The notes: generated by a model not told the origin, from the letters alone. A stretch of 64,000 bases of DNA from Paraburkholderia fungorum (GCF_902833645.1 NZ_CADFGE010000001.1:1240001-1304000); one strand, 5' to 3'. Positions 18,639 through 27,917 are shown, counted from the first letter of the stretch. Numbers and translations: made by a program.

Positions 18639-20606
18639 ATGACCGATCCGTTGATCCCCGCCGTCCTCGCATTCCGCGACAACGGCACGCCGTTTTCACC
18701 GCGCTACGACGACATTTATCACAGCGCCGTCGGCGGTCTCGAACAGGCTGAATACGTGTTCCTCCAGGGCAATAAGCTACCGCAGCGGTGGCAGGGTAGG
18801 CGCGTGTTTACCGTGCTCGAAACCGGCTTCGGCATGGGCATCAATTTCCTCACGACATGGTCCGCATGGCGAGCCGATCCGGCGCGTTGCGAACGCTTGC
18901 ACTTCGTTTCGACCGAGAAGCATCCGTTTACTCAGGCCGATTTGCGCAGCGTCTATGCAGCGACGATTTCGAATCCCGAAATTGCCGCGCTGGCGGACAC
19001 ACTCGCCACTGAATGGCCGATGCTGGTCCCCGGCACGCACCGGCTCGAATTCGAGAATGGCCGCGTCACACTGACACTGGTGTTCGCCGACGCGGCGGAA
19101 AGCTTGCCCGCATTGAGGTTATGCGCCGATGCGTTCTATCTCGACGGCTTCGCGCCGGCCAGGAACCCGGACATCTGGACGCCTGCGATCTTCAAGGCGC
19201 TCGCTCGTCTGGCCGGCGAAGGCGCCACGTTCGCGACCTACAGCAGCGCCGGCGACATCAAGCGCGCGCTGACCCAAAACGGCTTTGTGTACCAAAAAGT
19301 CGACGGCTTCGGCTGGAAGCGCGCGATGCTGGTCGGCCATTTCGCGCCACGCTGGCGTGTGCGCCGCTATGAACCGCCCGCGCCGCTTGAAGTCGATGAG
19401 CGGCACGCGATCGTGATCGGCGCCGGACTCGCCGGCTGCGCGGCGATCGAGCGCCTGGCCTCACGCGGTTGGCGCGTCACCTCGCTGGAGCGGCACGCAT
19501 CGGTCGCTCAGGACGCCTCGGGCAACCCTGCCGGCGTATTCCATCCGATGATCTCGCGGGATGACAGCGTCGCTTCGCGCGTTACGCGAGCGGGCTTTCT
19601 CTATACGCTCAGACGTTGGGCCGCGCTCGAACGGCTGGGCCATCGTCCCTTGCGCGGCGCTCCAGGCCTGCTGCAGATCGCCGCGGACGACGACGAAGCA
19701 CGTTCGATGAGCGAAGCAATCACGGCGTTCGGTTACCCGCCTGAATATGTCACGCCCCTATCGCTGAACGAAGCACAGCACTTAGCAGGCATGCCGCTCG
19801 CGCACGGTGGCTGGTTGTTTCCGCACGGCGGCTGGATCGACCCGGCGTCGCTTTGCGCCGCGCAGTGCGCAGCCGCGGGCGGGTTGCTCGAGCGCCGCTT
19901 CTGCGTGGACGTGGGGCGCCTCGAACGGTCCGGTAATCAATGGACCGTCTTCGATGTGGCGGGGCAGGCGCTCGCGCGCGCGCCGGTGGTCATTGTCGCA
20001 AGTGCGCACGAGGCCGCGCGCATCGCCGGTTTGCGTCACGCGCCAACCCGCAGCATCCGCGGCCAGCTGACCTTGCTGCCGGCCGGCACCGTACCTCCGC
20101 TCGGCATGCCGGTGATAGGCGAAGGCTACGCGGTGCCACTCGCCGACGGCGTCACGCTAACCGGCGCCACCTACGAACTCGACGACCCTGACACCTCGCT
20201 GCGCCCGGATGGCCATCTGGAAAACCTCGAACGGGTCGCGCAGATGCTGCCGGCTTTTGACGGCGTTATCGATCCGGCACGCGCGGCAGCGCTCGCCGGG
20301 CGCGTCGCGTTTCGCTGCGTGACGAGCGACCGGATGCCCATGATCGGCAATTTAGCCGACGAACCAGCGGCGGCACGCGACGCCCTGCGTCTGCGTGGCG
20401 CCTGGCCGCTCGATTTGCCACGTGTCGACGGCTTGTACGGCGCATTCGCTTACGGTTCGCGCGGTTTGGTGTGGGCAAGCCTGGGCGCCGAGTTGATTGC
20501 CTCCCAGATCGAAGGTGAGCCCTGGCCGCTCGAACGCGAGCTGGCAGAAGATATCGATCCGGCTCGCTTCCTCTTGCGTGCGTTGCGCCACGGCACAGCC
20601 GACTAA
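18639..20606 (+). CDS. mnmC: Bifunctional tRNA wobble-uridine modification enzyme MnmC
   Basis: Completes the mnm5s2U34 modification of tRNAs for Lys, Glu and Gln. The C-terminal FAD oxidase removes the carboxymethyl group and the N-terminal methyltransferase adds the methyl group. The MnmD domain (about residues 1-240) has the SAM motif VLETGFGMGINFLTTW and the DAFYLDGFAPARNPDIW motif. The oxidoreductase domain (about 255-655) opens with the dinucleotide-binding VIGAGLAGCAAIERLA and contains the family's ASGNPAGVFHP. The length of 655 matches full MnmC, so both activities are present. It acts downstream of MnmE-MnmG, and mnmG is also in this window. Confidence 0.96.
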   Translation: MTDPLIPAVLAFRDNGTPFSPRYDDIYHSAVGGLEQAEYVFLQGNKLPQRWQGRRVFTVLETGFGMGINFLTTWSAWRADPARCERLHFVSTEKHPFTQADLRSVYAATISNPEIAALADTLATEWPMLVPGTHRLEFENGRVTLTLVFADAAESLPALRLCADAFYLDGFAPARNPDIWTPAIFKALARLAGEGATFATYSSAGDIKRALTQNGFVYQKVDGFGWKRAMLVGHFAPRWRVRRYEPPAPLEVDERHAIVIGAGLAGCAAIERLASRGWRVTSLERHASVAQDASGNPAGVFHPMISRDDSVASRVTRAGFLYTLRRWAALERLGHRPLRGAPGLLQIAADDDEARSMSEAITAFGYPPEYVTPLSLNEAQHLAGMPLAHGGWLFPHGGWIDPASLCAAQCAAAGGLLERRFCVDVGRLERSGNQWTVFDVAGQALARAPVVIVASAHEAARIAGLRHAPTRSIRGQLTLLPAGTVPPLGMPVIGEGYAVPLADGVTLTGATYELDDPDTSLRPDGHLENLERVAQMLPAFDGVIDPARAAALAGRVAFRCVTSDRMPMIGNLADEPAAARDALRLRGAWPLDLPRVDGLYGAFAYGSRGLVWASLGAELIASQIEGEPWPLERELAEDIDPARFLLRALRHGTAD

Positions 20607-20636
20607 GCGCACACGCAAACAGCCGTGACGAAAAAG

Positions 20637-20900
20637 TTATCCACTGAAACTTGTGGATAACCGCCTTGTTAACCCGCGCAACTCATGTGGAACCGTTGTG
20701 GACGTAAACGGGGTAACTTTGCCGCCGCCGAAAATCGCCAAAAGTTACCCTTGTATACCCGCTGCTGCCGCACATGCTGTGCATCCTGTTATGCGAGCGA
20801 CAACCCACTGAATCGATTCGGTAAACCGGGGTTATCCACAGAAAACGAGGCACCTTGTTAACTGTTACTACGTATACATACGGTAAACCTGTAAACAGAA
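20637..20900. other. DnaA-box cluster A, candidate origin element
   Basis: This non-coding stretch after mnmC holds perfect DnaA boxes at 20652-20660 (minus strand) and 20832-20840 (plus) and a near-perfect one, TTATCCACT, at 20637-20645. CTTGTTAAC occurs at 20665 and 20854, and GTAAAC hexamers recur several times. At 20832-20887 lies a composite: DnaA box, 13-bp gap, CTTGTTAACT, three variable bases, ACTACGTAT, then GTAAA. An inverted copy with the same spacing is found in cluster B at 24017-24071. That DnaA binds here is inferred from the 9-mers; the function as oriC is not proven. Confidence 0.6.
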
Positions 20901-21450
20901 GAACCCGCTCGACCTCGAGCGCAATCGCCGAGCTCGAACTTCCTGCAATGGGTAGAAAACGGCGTCCGCAGTGTTTCGGAAAAAACAGTTCTGCAACGTT
21001 GAATCGGTAACCTGCGCGAGCCTGATTCACTGGCAAAACGGTCGCATTTTCCGCGTCATGCGAAGTTAACGTACGTTTTTACCGTTTTGACGGCATGTTC
21101 CGGTCTTTTCAATCAAGTATGAAAAAGCTATGGCACAATCGCCGTTCTTTTCCGCGTCGTGCCTCGCCCTGGGCGGCACTCGCTGCAACGGAACGGTGCC
21201 GCTCAATCAGAATCTGATTCAAAGTCGACGGCGTTCTTTCAACCGTTCCGTGCCGGTTGCTACGGCCGCACCCCGAAATGCGTCGCGCTCCACGCGACCG
21301 CGGCGCATTCAGATCATCCGATCATTGAAAACTCGCAACGCGGGTCACGCGAAGCGATCGCAACAGTGAGCGCCTCATGTGCTCAGCCGCTCACCGGTGT
21401 TGAGGCCGGTTCGTGTCGTCTGCCGTTGCTGCCAAGGAGAACCCATCACA
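20901..21450. other. Intergenic region upstream of the antiporter
   Basis: About 550 bp without a credible gene. It contains a TTGACG at 21087 that could be a -35 box, but no good -10 lies at the right spacing, and a further GTTAAC at 21065. Frames here are short and lack ribosome-binding sites. Confidence 0.5.
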
Positions 21451-22656
21451 ATGAAGTCGGCGTTTTCATTTTTTCCTGCCTGGCCACTCACTCCCGATGC
21501 CATTTTTTGGGCCGGTCTTGCGTTGCTCGCCGCGGGTCTGTGCGGTGAACTCTGCTTTCGCGCATGGCGCTTACCGCGCATTTCCGGGTATGCGGTCATC
21601 GGCCTGATAGCGGGCGCTGCCGGTTTCGGCGTGATCGACGCGCAGTCCGCGACCGCGGCCCGGCCGCTGCTCGACGTCGCACTCGGTTTGCTGTTGTTCG
21701 AACTGGGCAGCCGGCTCGATCTGCGCTGGATCCGCCGCAATCCCTGGTTGATTCTGTCGAGCGTCGCCGAGGCCACGCTGACGTTCGCGCTAGTGTTGCC
21801 GGTGCTGCTGTTTCTGAAGGTGCCGCTGATGGTGGCAACGGTGCTCGCCGCGATCGCGATGGCGACTTCGCCGGCCATGGTGATCCAGCTCAAAACCGAG
21901 TTGCGCGCGGAAGGCCAGGTGACTCAGCGGTTGTTGACCCTGACCGCGTTGAACAGCATGTACGCGGTGGTGATCGAAAAGCTGGTCTCCAGCTGGTTGC
22001 ATCAGGAGGTTTACGGCAACGTCTATGCCACGATTCTGCAACCGCTTTATCTGCTGGTCGGCTCGCTCGTACTGGCCTATCTGCTTGCACGCACCTGCAC
22101 GTTTTTTTATCGACGTCTGAACATGCAGGACGAGCATTCGTTTGTCGCGCTATTCGGCCTCGTACTGCTGGCGATTGCGATTGCGCACGTGTTCAAGCTT
22201 TCCACCATTCTTGCGTTGCTGGCCGCGGGCATCATCGTTAAGAATCTTGAAGCGCGTCCGCAGTTGTGGCCGGAACATTTCGGCACGGCAGGCTGGCTGC
22301 TGACCGTGATTCTGTTCGTGTTGACGCTGACTTCGTTCGAATGGAAAGACATCGCGCTCGGCGGCGTCGCTGCGCTGGGTCTGATTATTGCGCGGCTGGT
22401 TGCGAAACTGGTGGGCGTGATGGCCTTTGCCAAGCCGAGCGGTTTGAACTGGAAGCAGGGCATGGCCCTCGGTTTGTCGCTCTCGCCGATGTCGGCGCTT
22501 GCGTACCTGCTTGTCGACGATACCTACAACCTTTATCCGAATTTCGATCCACAACTGCGCGCGATCGTGATGTGTTCGATTTTCGTGCTGCAGATTCTCG
22601 GGCCGTGGCTCGTGTATCGCAGCCTGGCGCTGGTGGCCGAACGGCGCGAAGAGTAA
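21451..22656 (+). CDS. Cation:proton antiporter, CPA2 (KefB-like) membrane domain
   Basis: Inner-membrane antiporter of 401 residues starting at 21451, where AAGGAGA stands 11 bases upstream. There are about 12 hydrophobic segments. The segment RISGYAVIGLIAGAAGFGV and the later LLDVALGLLLFELGSRLDL match the Na+/H+ exchanger fold of the CPA2 family. KefB and KefC carry a C-terminal TrkA-N nucleotide-binding domain; this protein ends after the membrane part (LVYRSLALVAERREE), so it lacks the glutathione/NAD gate. It precedes the carboxylate-amine ligase gene by 140 bp; substrate ion unknown. Confidence 0.82.
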   Translation: MKSAFSFFPAWPLTPDAIFWAGLALLAAGLCGELCFRAWRLPRISGYAVIGLIAGAAGFGVIDAQSATAARPLLDVALGLLLFELGSRLDLRWIRRNPWLILSSVAEATLTFALVLPVLLFLKVPLMVATVLAAIAMATSPAMVIQLKTELRAEGQVTQRLLTLTALNSMYAVVIEKLVSSWLHQEVYGNVYATILQPLYLLVGSLVLAYLLARTCTFFYRRLNMQDEHSFVALFGLVLLAIAIAHVFKLSTILALLAAGIIVKNLEARPQLWPEHFGTAGWLLTVILFVLTLTSFEWKDIALGGVAALGLIIARLVAKLVGVMAFAKPSGLNWKQGMALGLSLSPMSALAYLLVDDTYNLYPNFDPQLRAIVMCSIFVLQILGPWLVYRSLALVAERREE

Positions 22657-22796
22657 CGCAGCACTGCTACTCGATGCGCTGGATGCTTGATTTGCGCGCT
22701 TTATCCTCGCTTTATCCCGTTTATTCGTTTCAAAAAAACGGCCGGACTTGTGACACAGCCACGTGACACACCGGCCGACCTGACTCAGGGGACGCT

Positions 22797-23912
22797 ATGT
22801 CACTCGAACCCTTCATCGATTCGAAACCGTTCACCTTCGGTGTCGAACTCGAAATGCAGATCGTGAACACGCATGACTATGATCTGACCAAAGCCGGCTC
22901 AGACCTGCTGCGCCTCATCAAGGATGAAAAAATCCCCGGCAACATCACGCCGGAAATCACCGAAAGCATGATCGAGCTGTCGACCGGTATCTGCACGACG
23001 CATGAACAGGCCGTCACCGATCTGCGCAAGATTCGCGACACGCTGGTTTCCGCAGCGGATCATCTGAACGTCGGCTTGTGCGGCGGCGGCACGCATGCAT
23101 TCCAGCAATGGAGTGAAAGACAGATTGTCGATACACCGCGCTTTCAATATCTTTCGGAGTTGTACGGCTACCTTGCCAAGCAATTTACGGTGTTCGGCCA
23201 GCACGTGCACATCGGCTGTCCGGATCCGAACAGCGCGCTGTACCTGCTGCATTCCATGTCGCGCTTCATTCCGCATTTCATCGCCTTGTCCGCTTCGTCG
23301 CCGTTCGTACAGGGTGTCGATACCGGTTTTCATTCGGCACGACTGAATTCCGTGTTTGCGTTTCCGTTGTCGGGGCGTGCGCCATTCGTGCTGACGTGGG
23401 ACAGCTTCGAGGAATATTTCTCGAAGATGGTTCACACGGGCGTGGTCAATAGCATGAAAGACTTCTACTGGGACATCCGGCCGAAGCCGGGTTTCGGCAC
23501 GATCGAAGTGCGCGTGATGGATACGCCGTTTTCTGTGGATCGCGCGGCAGCGATTGCCTGCTACATCCAGACCCTTGCACGGCATCTGCTGCTCGACAAG
23601 CCGATCACGCCGAAAGAAGACGATTACCTTGTCTACACTTTCAACCGTTTTGAAGCATGCCGCTTCGGTCTGGCCGGCAACTGCATCAATCCGCAAACGA
23701 GCGAGCGCAAGACGATTTCCGAAGACATCCTCGAAACGCTGGATCTGATTGCACCGCATGCCGAAGCATTGGGATCGGGCAACGCGCTCGCCGAAATCGG
23801 CGCGATCGCACGCGGTCAGGTCAATGACGCGGCTTGGCTGCGCGGTGTCTTCGAGCGGGAAAAGTCCTTGCACGAAGCCGTAAGGCAGCAGTGTTTGCAG
23901 TGGCGAGCCTAG
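22797..23912 (+). CDS. YbdK family carboxylate-amine ligase
   Basis: ATP-dependent ligase of the glutamate-cysteine ligase type 2 superfamily, 371 residues. The N-terminus [19 protein letters not shown] holds the metal-binding Glu pair. [12 protein letters not shown], the [10 protein letters not shown] motif and the [20 protein letters not shown] block are typical. Proteins of this group have weak gamma-glutamylcysteine synthetase activity, and some work on other substrates, so calling it GshA would go too far. It lies between two DnaA-box clusters, with its own intrinsic terminator. Confidence 0.9.
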   Translation: MSLEPFIDSKPFTFGVELEMQIVNTHDYDLTKAGSDLLRLIKDEKIPGNITPEITESMIELSTGICTTHEQAVTDLRKIRDTLVSAADHLNVGLCGGGTHAFQQWSERQIVDTPRFQYLSELYGYLAKQFTVFGQHVHIGCPDPNSALYLLHSMSRFIPHFIALSASSPFVQGVDTGFHSARLNSVFAFPLSGRAPFVLTWDSFEEYFSKMVHTGVVNSMKDFYWDIRPKPGFGTIEVRVMDTPFSVDRAAAIACYIQTLARHLLLDKPITPKEDDYLVYTFNRFEACRFGLAGNCINPQTSERKTISEDILETLDLIAPHAEALGSGNALAEIGAIARGQVNDAAWLRGVFEREKSLHEAVRQQCLQWRA

Positions 23913-23946
23913 CCGGAGACGCGATCGCTTACGCTAAACCGTAAGG

Positions 23947-23972
23947 AAACCCGCTTCGTGCGGGTTTTTTTT
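23947..23972 (+). terminator. Rho-independent terminator after the carboxylate-amine ligase
   Basis: AAACCCGC / GCGGGTTT stem (23947-23954 with 23960-23967), five-base loop and eight T in a row. It follows the stop codon by 34 bp. Confidence 0.92.
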
Positions 23973-24016
23973 CGTAAATAAATTTCCAGCTCGCGGGGTC
24001 TTAGGTTTTTCAAAAA

Positions 24017-24256
24017 TTTACGTATACATACGTAGTAGTAGTTAACAAGCATTGCATCTGCCTGTGGACAACTGAATAATTCCCTGAAAAGTCAAAGTGC
24101 TACGTAAACCATAACCGGGCGGATCAAAGGTGCGTCGGAGCCGGTAAACGAGGACAACTTTGGTTAGGGCAGCGGGGGCTGGTTGCTTATCAAGAATCGG
24201 CACACAAGCGATCCCCTATGTTTTCCCATGGTTATCCACAGCTTATGTTGGATAAC
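24017..24256. other. DnaA-box cluster B, candidate origin element
   Basis: This non-coding, AT-rich stretch before the MarR gene has a perfect DnaA box at 24232-24240 and a TTGTCCACA variant on the minus strand at 24063-24071. A 7-bp inverted repeat (GTTATCC at 24231, GGATAAC at 24250) surrounds the first. Read on the minus strand, 24071-24017 repeats the composite of cluster A: box, 13-bp gap, CTTGTTAACT, N3, ACTACGTAT, then GTAAA. The two copies face each other across about 3.2 kb. The AT-rich start (24000-24050) could serve as an unwinding element. Confidence 0.6.
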
Positions 24257-24448
24257 TTAGCTGTACGATTGGCCGGTCTCGCATAGAATGTCGCTTTAGC
24301 TGCCTTTGGCTGGTAAGGCGGTAAATTTTTGAGATAGTAGAAACCGTCTCGCTCGCTTTTGGGCGAGGCTACCCCACACAGGCTACGGGCTTGTTCGGCA
24401 GCGGTTCGCCGACATTGCACGCAAGCTTTAATAAACCAAACGAAGATT

Positions 24449-25087
24449 ATGAGCGAAGGCGTATACGGAGAACAGGCAACCGGGCGAGTGACCCACAGCC
24501 TATTGCGATTGAGCACGGCCATGCGGAGCCAGGCTTGGGAATGGGCGGAGGGCGCAGGCCTTACGCCGACCCAGGGCGAAATCCTGGTCTTGCTGATGCA
24601 ACGCAAGGGCCCGATGCGTCTTGGCGAAATTGCCCGCGAAACGGCGTTGACCGCCGCAACCACCAGCGACGCCGTGAGCACGCTCGAGACCAAAGGCCTG
24701 GTCGAAAAACGCCGTGCCCTCGACGACGGCCGCGCTCTCGCGGTCCGTCTGACGGCGCGTGGCCGCACCGCCGCGAAGCGCGCTGCGCAATGGCCGGACT
24801 TTCTGGCCAAAGCGGTCGGCACGCTGCGCGACGAAGAGCAGTCGCTGTTCTATCGCACGCTGCTCAAGACCATCCATCAGCTGGAAGTGCAAGGCACGAT
24901 TCCGCCGCACCGCATGTGCCTGACCTGCACGCATTTCGAGCCGAGCAAGACGCCGAAGAAGACGCCGCATCATTGCGCGCTGCTCAATCTGAATATGTCG
25001 GACACAGACGTGCGTCTCGATTGCTCGGTGTACGAAGCGGCTGACATCGCCACCCAGAAGAAGACCTGGAAGATCTTCGCCCAATAA
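24449..25087 (+). CDS. MarR family transcriptional regulator with Cys-rich C-terminus
   Basis: Winged-helix regulator of 212 residues, starting at 24449 (MSEGVYGEQATG). The MarR core is at about residues 15-150: MRLGEIARETALTAATTSDA is the recognition region and DDGRALAVRLTARGRTAAK the wing. It carries an extra 60-residue tail with RMCLTCTHFEP, HHCALLN and LDCSVYEAAD, that is, Cys-X2-Cys plus two further Cys and two His. That tail could bind a metal or sense redox state. The target genes are unknown; the amidotransferase and ene-reductase genes downstream are candidates. Confidence 0.88.
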   Translation: MSEGVYGEQATGRVTHSLLRLSTAMRSQAWEWAEGAGLTPTQGEILVLLMQRKGPMRLGEIARETALTAATTSDAVSTLETKGLVEKRRALDDGRALAVRLTARGRTAAKRAAQWPDFLAKAVGTLRDEEQSLFYRTLLKTIHQLEVQGTIPPHRMCLTCTHFEPSKTPKKTPHHCALLNLNMSDTDVRLDCSVYEAADIATQKKTWKIFAQ

Positions 25088-25215
25088 GGCGGCGTCTTTC
25101 AGGACATTCCGCTACACTGCCAAACCGTGCTCCGGCGGCCGGCGATTGCCGTCCGCTGGCCGGTTCGCGCCGCGTAGCGGCAAGTCTTTAGTCAACCTGA
25201 AGGTGGGGCAGGCTG

Positions 25216-25929
25216 ATGAATCGCGAAGTTCTGGCCATTCGCCATGTGCACTTCGAGGATCTGGGCAGTCTTGAACTGGAGCTCGGCGAGCGCGGTCGGC
25301 CGGTGCGCTATCTCGACGTCGGCTTTGCCCGCATCGAGGCGCCGGACCCGGTCGCCGCATCGCTCATGGTGATCCTGGGCGGCCCGATCAGTGCAACTGA
25401 CGACGTGCTCTATCCGACGCTCGTGCCGTTGCTCGCCATGATCGAGAAGCGGATCGCCGCCGGTTTGCCGACGCTCGGCATCTGCCTCGGCGCGCAACTG
25501 ATCGCGCGTGCGCTCGGGGCGCGGGTCTATCCCGCCGGCCATACCGAACTCGGCTGGACACCGCTTACGCTCACCGATGCCGGCCGTGCGTCGCCAGTGC
25601 GCCATCTGGATGGCGCGCTCACGTCGATGCTGCATTGGCATGGCGACACCTTCGATCTGCCCGACAACGCCACCCGTCTCGCTTCGACGCCTGCCTGCGA
25701 AAACCAGGCATTCGCCTGGGGCGGGCACGTGCTGGGTCTGCAATGCCACCCGGAGATTCGCGCTGACCGGTTCGAGCCCTGGCTGATCGGCAACGCCGGC
25801 GAGATCGCCGGCCATGGTATCGACGTACGCCGCTTGCGGGCCGAGACGGCGCAGTTCGGGCCGGTGCTGGAAATCGCCGCGCGCCGGATGTTTGGCGAGT
25901 GGCTCGATCAGGTCGAACCGAAACCCTGA
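25216..25929 (+). CDS. Class I glutamine amidotransferase domain protein
   Basis: Stand-alone GATase1 protein of 237 residues. The nucleophile elbow GICLGAQLIARALGA holds the catalytic Cys (near residue 94), and the His-Glu pair is in LGLQCHPEIR. MVILGGPISATDD is the oxyanion strand. It resembles the GMP-synthase-like amidotransferases found as single-domain proteins, whose acceptors are mostly unknown. No synthetase partner is adjacent. ACCTGAAGGTGGGGCAGGCTG upstream includes a good ribosome-binding site. Confidence 0.88.
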   Translation: MNREVLAIRHVHFEDLGSLELELGERGRPVRYLDVGFARIEAPDPVAASLMVILGGPISATDDVLYPTLVPLLAMIEKRIAAGLPTLGICLGAQLIARALGARVYPAGHTELGWTPLTLTDAGRASPVRHLDGALTSMLHWHGDTFDLPDNATRLASTPACENQAFAWGGHVLGLQCHPEIRADRFEPWLIGNAGEIAGHGIDVRRLRAETAQFGPVLEIAARRMFGEWLDQVEPKP

Positions 25930-26002
25930 TCCGCGCGCGCCTGCAGACAATGAGCCGCAGTGCTATGCTCGTCCGCTCTTGGGTTTTTACAGGGCGTAAT
26001 CC

Positions 26003-27115
26003 ATGAGCGCGCTTTTTTCTCCGCTCACGCTGCGTAGCGTGACGCTTCCCAACCGCATCGTCGTTTCCCCAATGTGCCAGTACTCCGCCGAACGTGGCGA
26101 GGCTACCGCGTGGCACATGATCCATCTCGGCAGTATGGCGCTGTCGGGCGCCGGCATGCTGTGCATCGAGGCGACCGCTGTCGAGCCTGATGGACGCATC
26201 ACGCCGGGCGATCTCGGACTGTGGGACGACGCCACCGAGGCGGCGCTGGTGCCGGTGCTCGCCGCGATCCGCAAACACTCGCATATTCGCGTCGCGATGC
26301 AGTTGTCGCATGCGGGACGCAAGGCGTCGAGTCACGTGCCTTGGGAAGGCGGTCAACTGATTCCCGTTTCACAAGGCGGCTGGTTGCCGCACGCGCCGTC
26401 GGCGTTGCCGCATAAAGCGGGTGAAGAGCCGCCACTCGCGCTCGATACTCCTGGGCTGAACCGGATTCGCGAAGCGTTCGCGGCTTCCGCGCGGCGTGCC
26501 GCGCGCCTCGGCGTCGACGCGCTGGAAGTGCATGCGGCGCATGGCTATCTGCTGCATCAGTTCCTGTCGCCGATCGCCAATCAACGCAACGACGATTACG
26601 GCGGTTCGCTGGAGAACCGGATGCGCTTTCCGCTCGAAATATTCGACGTCGTGCGCGCCGCGTTTCCGGCCGACAAACCGGTCGGCGTACGTGTCTCGGC
26701 AACTGACTGGGTGGAAGGCGGCTGGACGCTCGAAGAAACGATCGTGTTCGCGCAGGAGTTGAAAAAGCGTGGCTGCGACTGGATCGATGTGTCGTCCGGT
26801 GGCGTCTCGCCGTTGCAGAAAATTCCGCTCGAGCCGGGTTATCAGATTCCCTTTGCAAGGGCCGTCAAACAAGCAACCGGCCTCACGACCATCGGCGTGG
26901 GCCTGATCACCGATCCGCTGCACGCCGAACAACTCATCGAAGAAGGTGACGCCGATCTGATCGCACTGGCGCGTGCATTGCTCTACAACCCGCGTTGGCC
27001 GTGGCATGCCGCGGCTCAACTCGGTGCGACGGTCGAAGCGCCGCCGCAGTATTGGCGCTCGCAACCACGCGAGCAAAAGGCGCTGTTCGGCGAGATTTCG
27101 TTCGGACAACGGTAA
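26003..27115 (+). CDS. NADH:flavin oxidoreductase, old yellow enzyme family (YqjM/XenA class)
   Basis: FMN-dependent ene-reductase, 370 residues, that reduces activated C=C bonds with NAD(P)H. The N-terminal LFSPLTLRSVTLPNRIVVSP followed by MCQYSA carries the regulatory Cys of the thermophilic-like (YqjM) class. HAAHGYLLHQFLSP provides the paired His that bind the substrate carbonyl, and RNDDYGGSLENRMRF and the TIGVGLIT phosphate-binding loop are present. It probably detoxifies enones or nitro compounds. It stands alone, 73 bp after the amidotransferase gene. Confidence 0.93.
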   Translation: MSALFSPLTLRSVTLPNRIVVSPMCQYSAERGEATAWHMIHLGSMALSGAGMLCIEATAVEPDGRITPGDLGLWDDATEAALVPVLAAIRKHSHIRVAMQLSHAGRKASSHVPWEGGQLIPVSQGGWLPHAPSALPHKAGEEPPLALDTPGLNRIREAFAASARRAARLGVDALEVHAAHGYLLHQFLSPIANQRNDDYGGSLENRMRFPLEIFDVVRAAFPADKPVGVRVSATDWVEGGWTLEETIVFAQELKKRGCDWIDVSSGGVSPLQKIPLEPGYQIPFARAVKQATGLTTIGVGLITDPLHAEQLIEEGDADLIALARALLYNPRWPWHAAAQLGATVEAPPQYWRSQPREQKALFGEISFGQR

Positions 27116-27335
27116 AGCTGCACACGCGCCTTGTGCGTTCACGTCTTTTTGACGGTTGAAGGAAGCTGTCTTGAGCGTGTAGGATGCCGGATGTGGCGCA
27201 TGAGCGTCGCAGGTCGACGCGGCGCTCGCAAGGCGCCGCGTTTGCTATCCGCGTCAGAAAAAGCAGCGCGTCAGACGCGGGCGTTTCTGGCGATTGCCGG
27301 ATCTTCACCCCCAGTTCTTCACAAGGATTCATTCA

Positions 27336-27860
27336 ATGAGTTCACGCAGGATCGCCGTGCGCCGTTCGGGTGTGCACGGCAAAGGCGTGTTTGCCACCGA
27401 GCCGATTGCGGCGGGTGAACGGCTGATCGAATACAAGGGTGAGCGGATCTCCTGGAAGGAAGCGCTGCGCCGTCATCCGCATAACCCGGCCGAGCCGAAT
27501 CACACGTTTTACTTCGCGCTCGATAACGGCAAGGTGATCGACGGCAAGGTGAATGGCAACAGCGCGCGCTGGATCAACCATTCGTGCGCGCCGAATTGCG
27601 AAGCCGAAGAGATCGACGGTCATGTATATGTGCACGCGCTGCGCGACATCGCCGAGGGCGAGGAAGTCTTTTACGACTACGGCCTCGTCATCGACGCACG
27701 CCAGACCAAGAAGCTGAAGAAGGAATACGAATGCCGCTGCGGCGCGCGCAAGTGCCGCGGCACGATGCTGGCGCCGCCGGAGAAAGAGAAGGGCGCGTCC
27801 AGGTCGGACAAGACGGCAAAGAAGGCGAAAACGTCCGCAAAAAAGGCGAAGAAGAAATAA
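27336..27860 (+). CDS. SET domain protein-lysine methyltransferase
   Basis: A 174-residue protein with a complete SET domain. RRSGVHGKGVFATEPIAAGE is the SET-N/SAM region, RWINHSCAPNCEAE the pseudoknot motif NHSCxPN, and EEVFYDYG the catalytic ELxYDY-like motif. A post-SET cysteine cluster, CRCGARKCRG, follows. The tail after residue 148 is a Lys/Ala-rich basic extension (KTAKKAKTSAKKAKKK) like the histone-H1-like tails of bacteria. The target could be a nucleoid protein, but no substrate is identifiable. The start at 27336 was preferred to the upstream ATG at 27294. Confidence 0.93.
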   Translation: MSSRRIAVRRSGVHGKGVFATEPIAAGERLIEYKGERISWKEALRRHPHNPAEPNHTFYFALDNGKVIDGKVNGNSARWINHSCAPNCEAEEIDGHVYVHALRDIAEGEEVFYDYGLVIDARQTKKLKKEYECRCGARKCRGTMLAPPEKEKGASRSDKTAKKAKTSAKKAKKK

Positions 27861-27863
27861 AGC

Positions 27864-27917
27864 GGGCCGCCTCGGGTGAGCACCAGGTTGAACCTTGGTG
27901 AACTCGAGGCGGCCCTT
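27864..27917. terminator. Long hairpin between convergent SET and sensor kinase genes
   Basis: An 11-bp stem (GGGCCGCCTCG at 27864-27874 with 27905-27915) enclosing a second hairpin GCACCAGGTT/AACCTTGGTG. The plus-strand tail has no T run. Its place suggests a bidirectional terminator. Confidence 0.6.
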
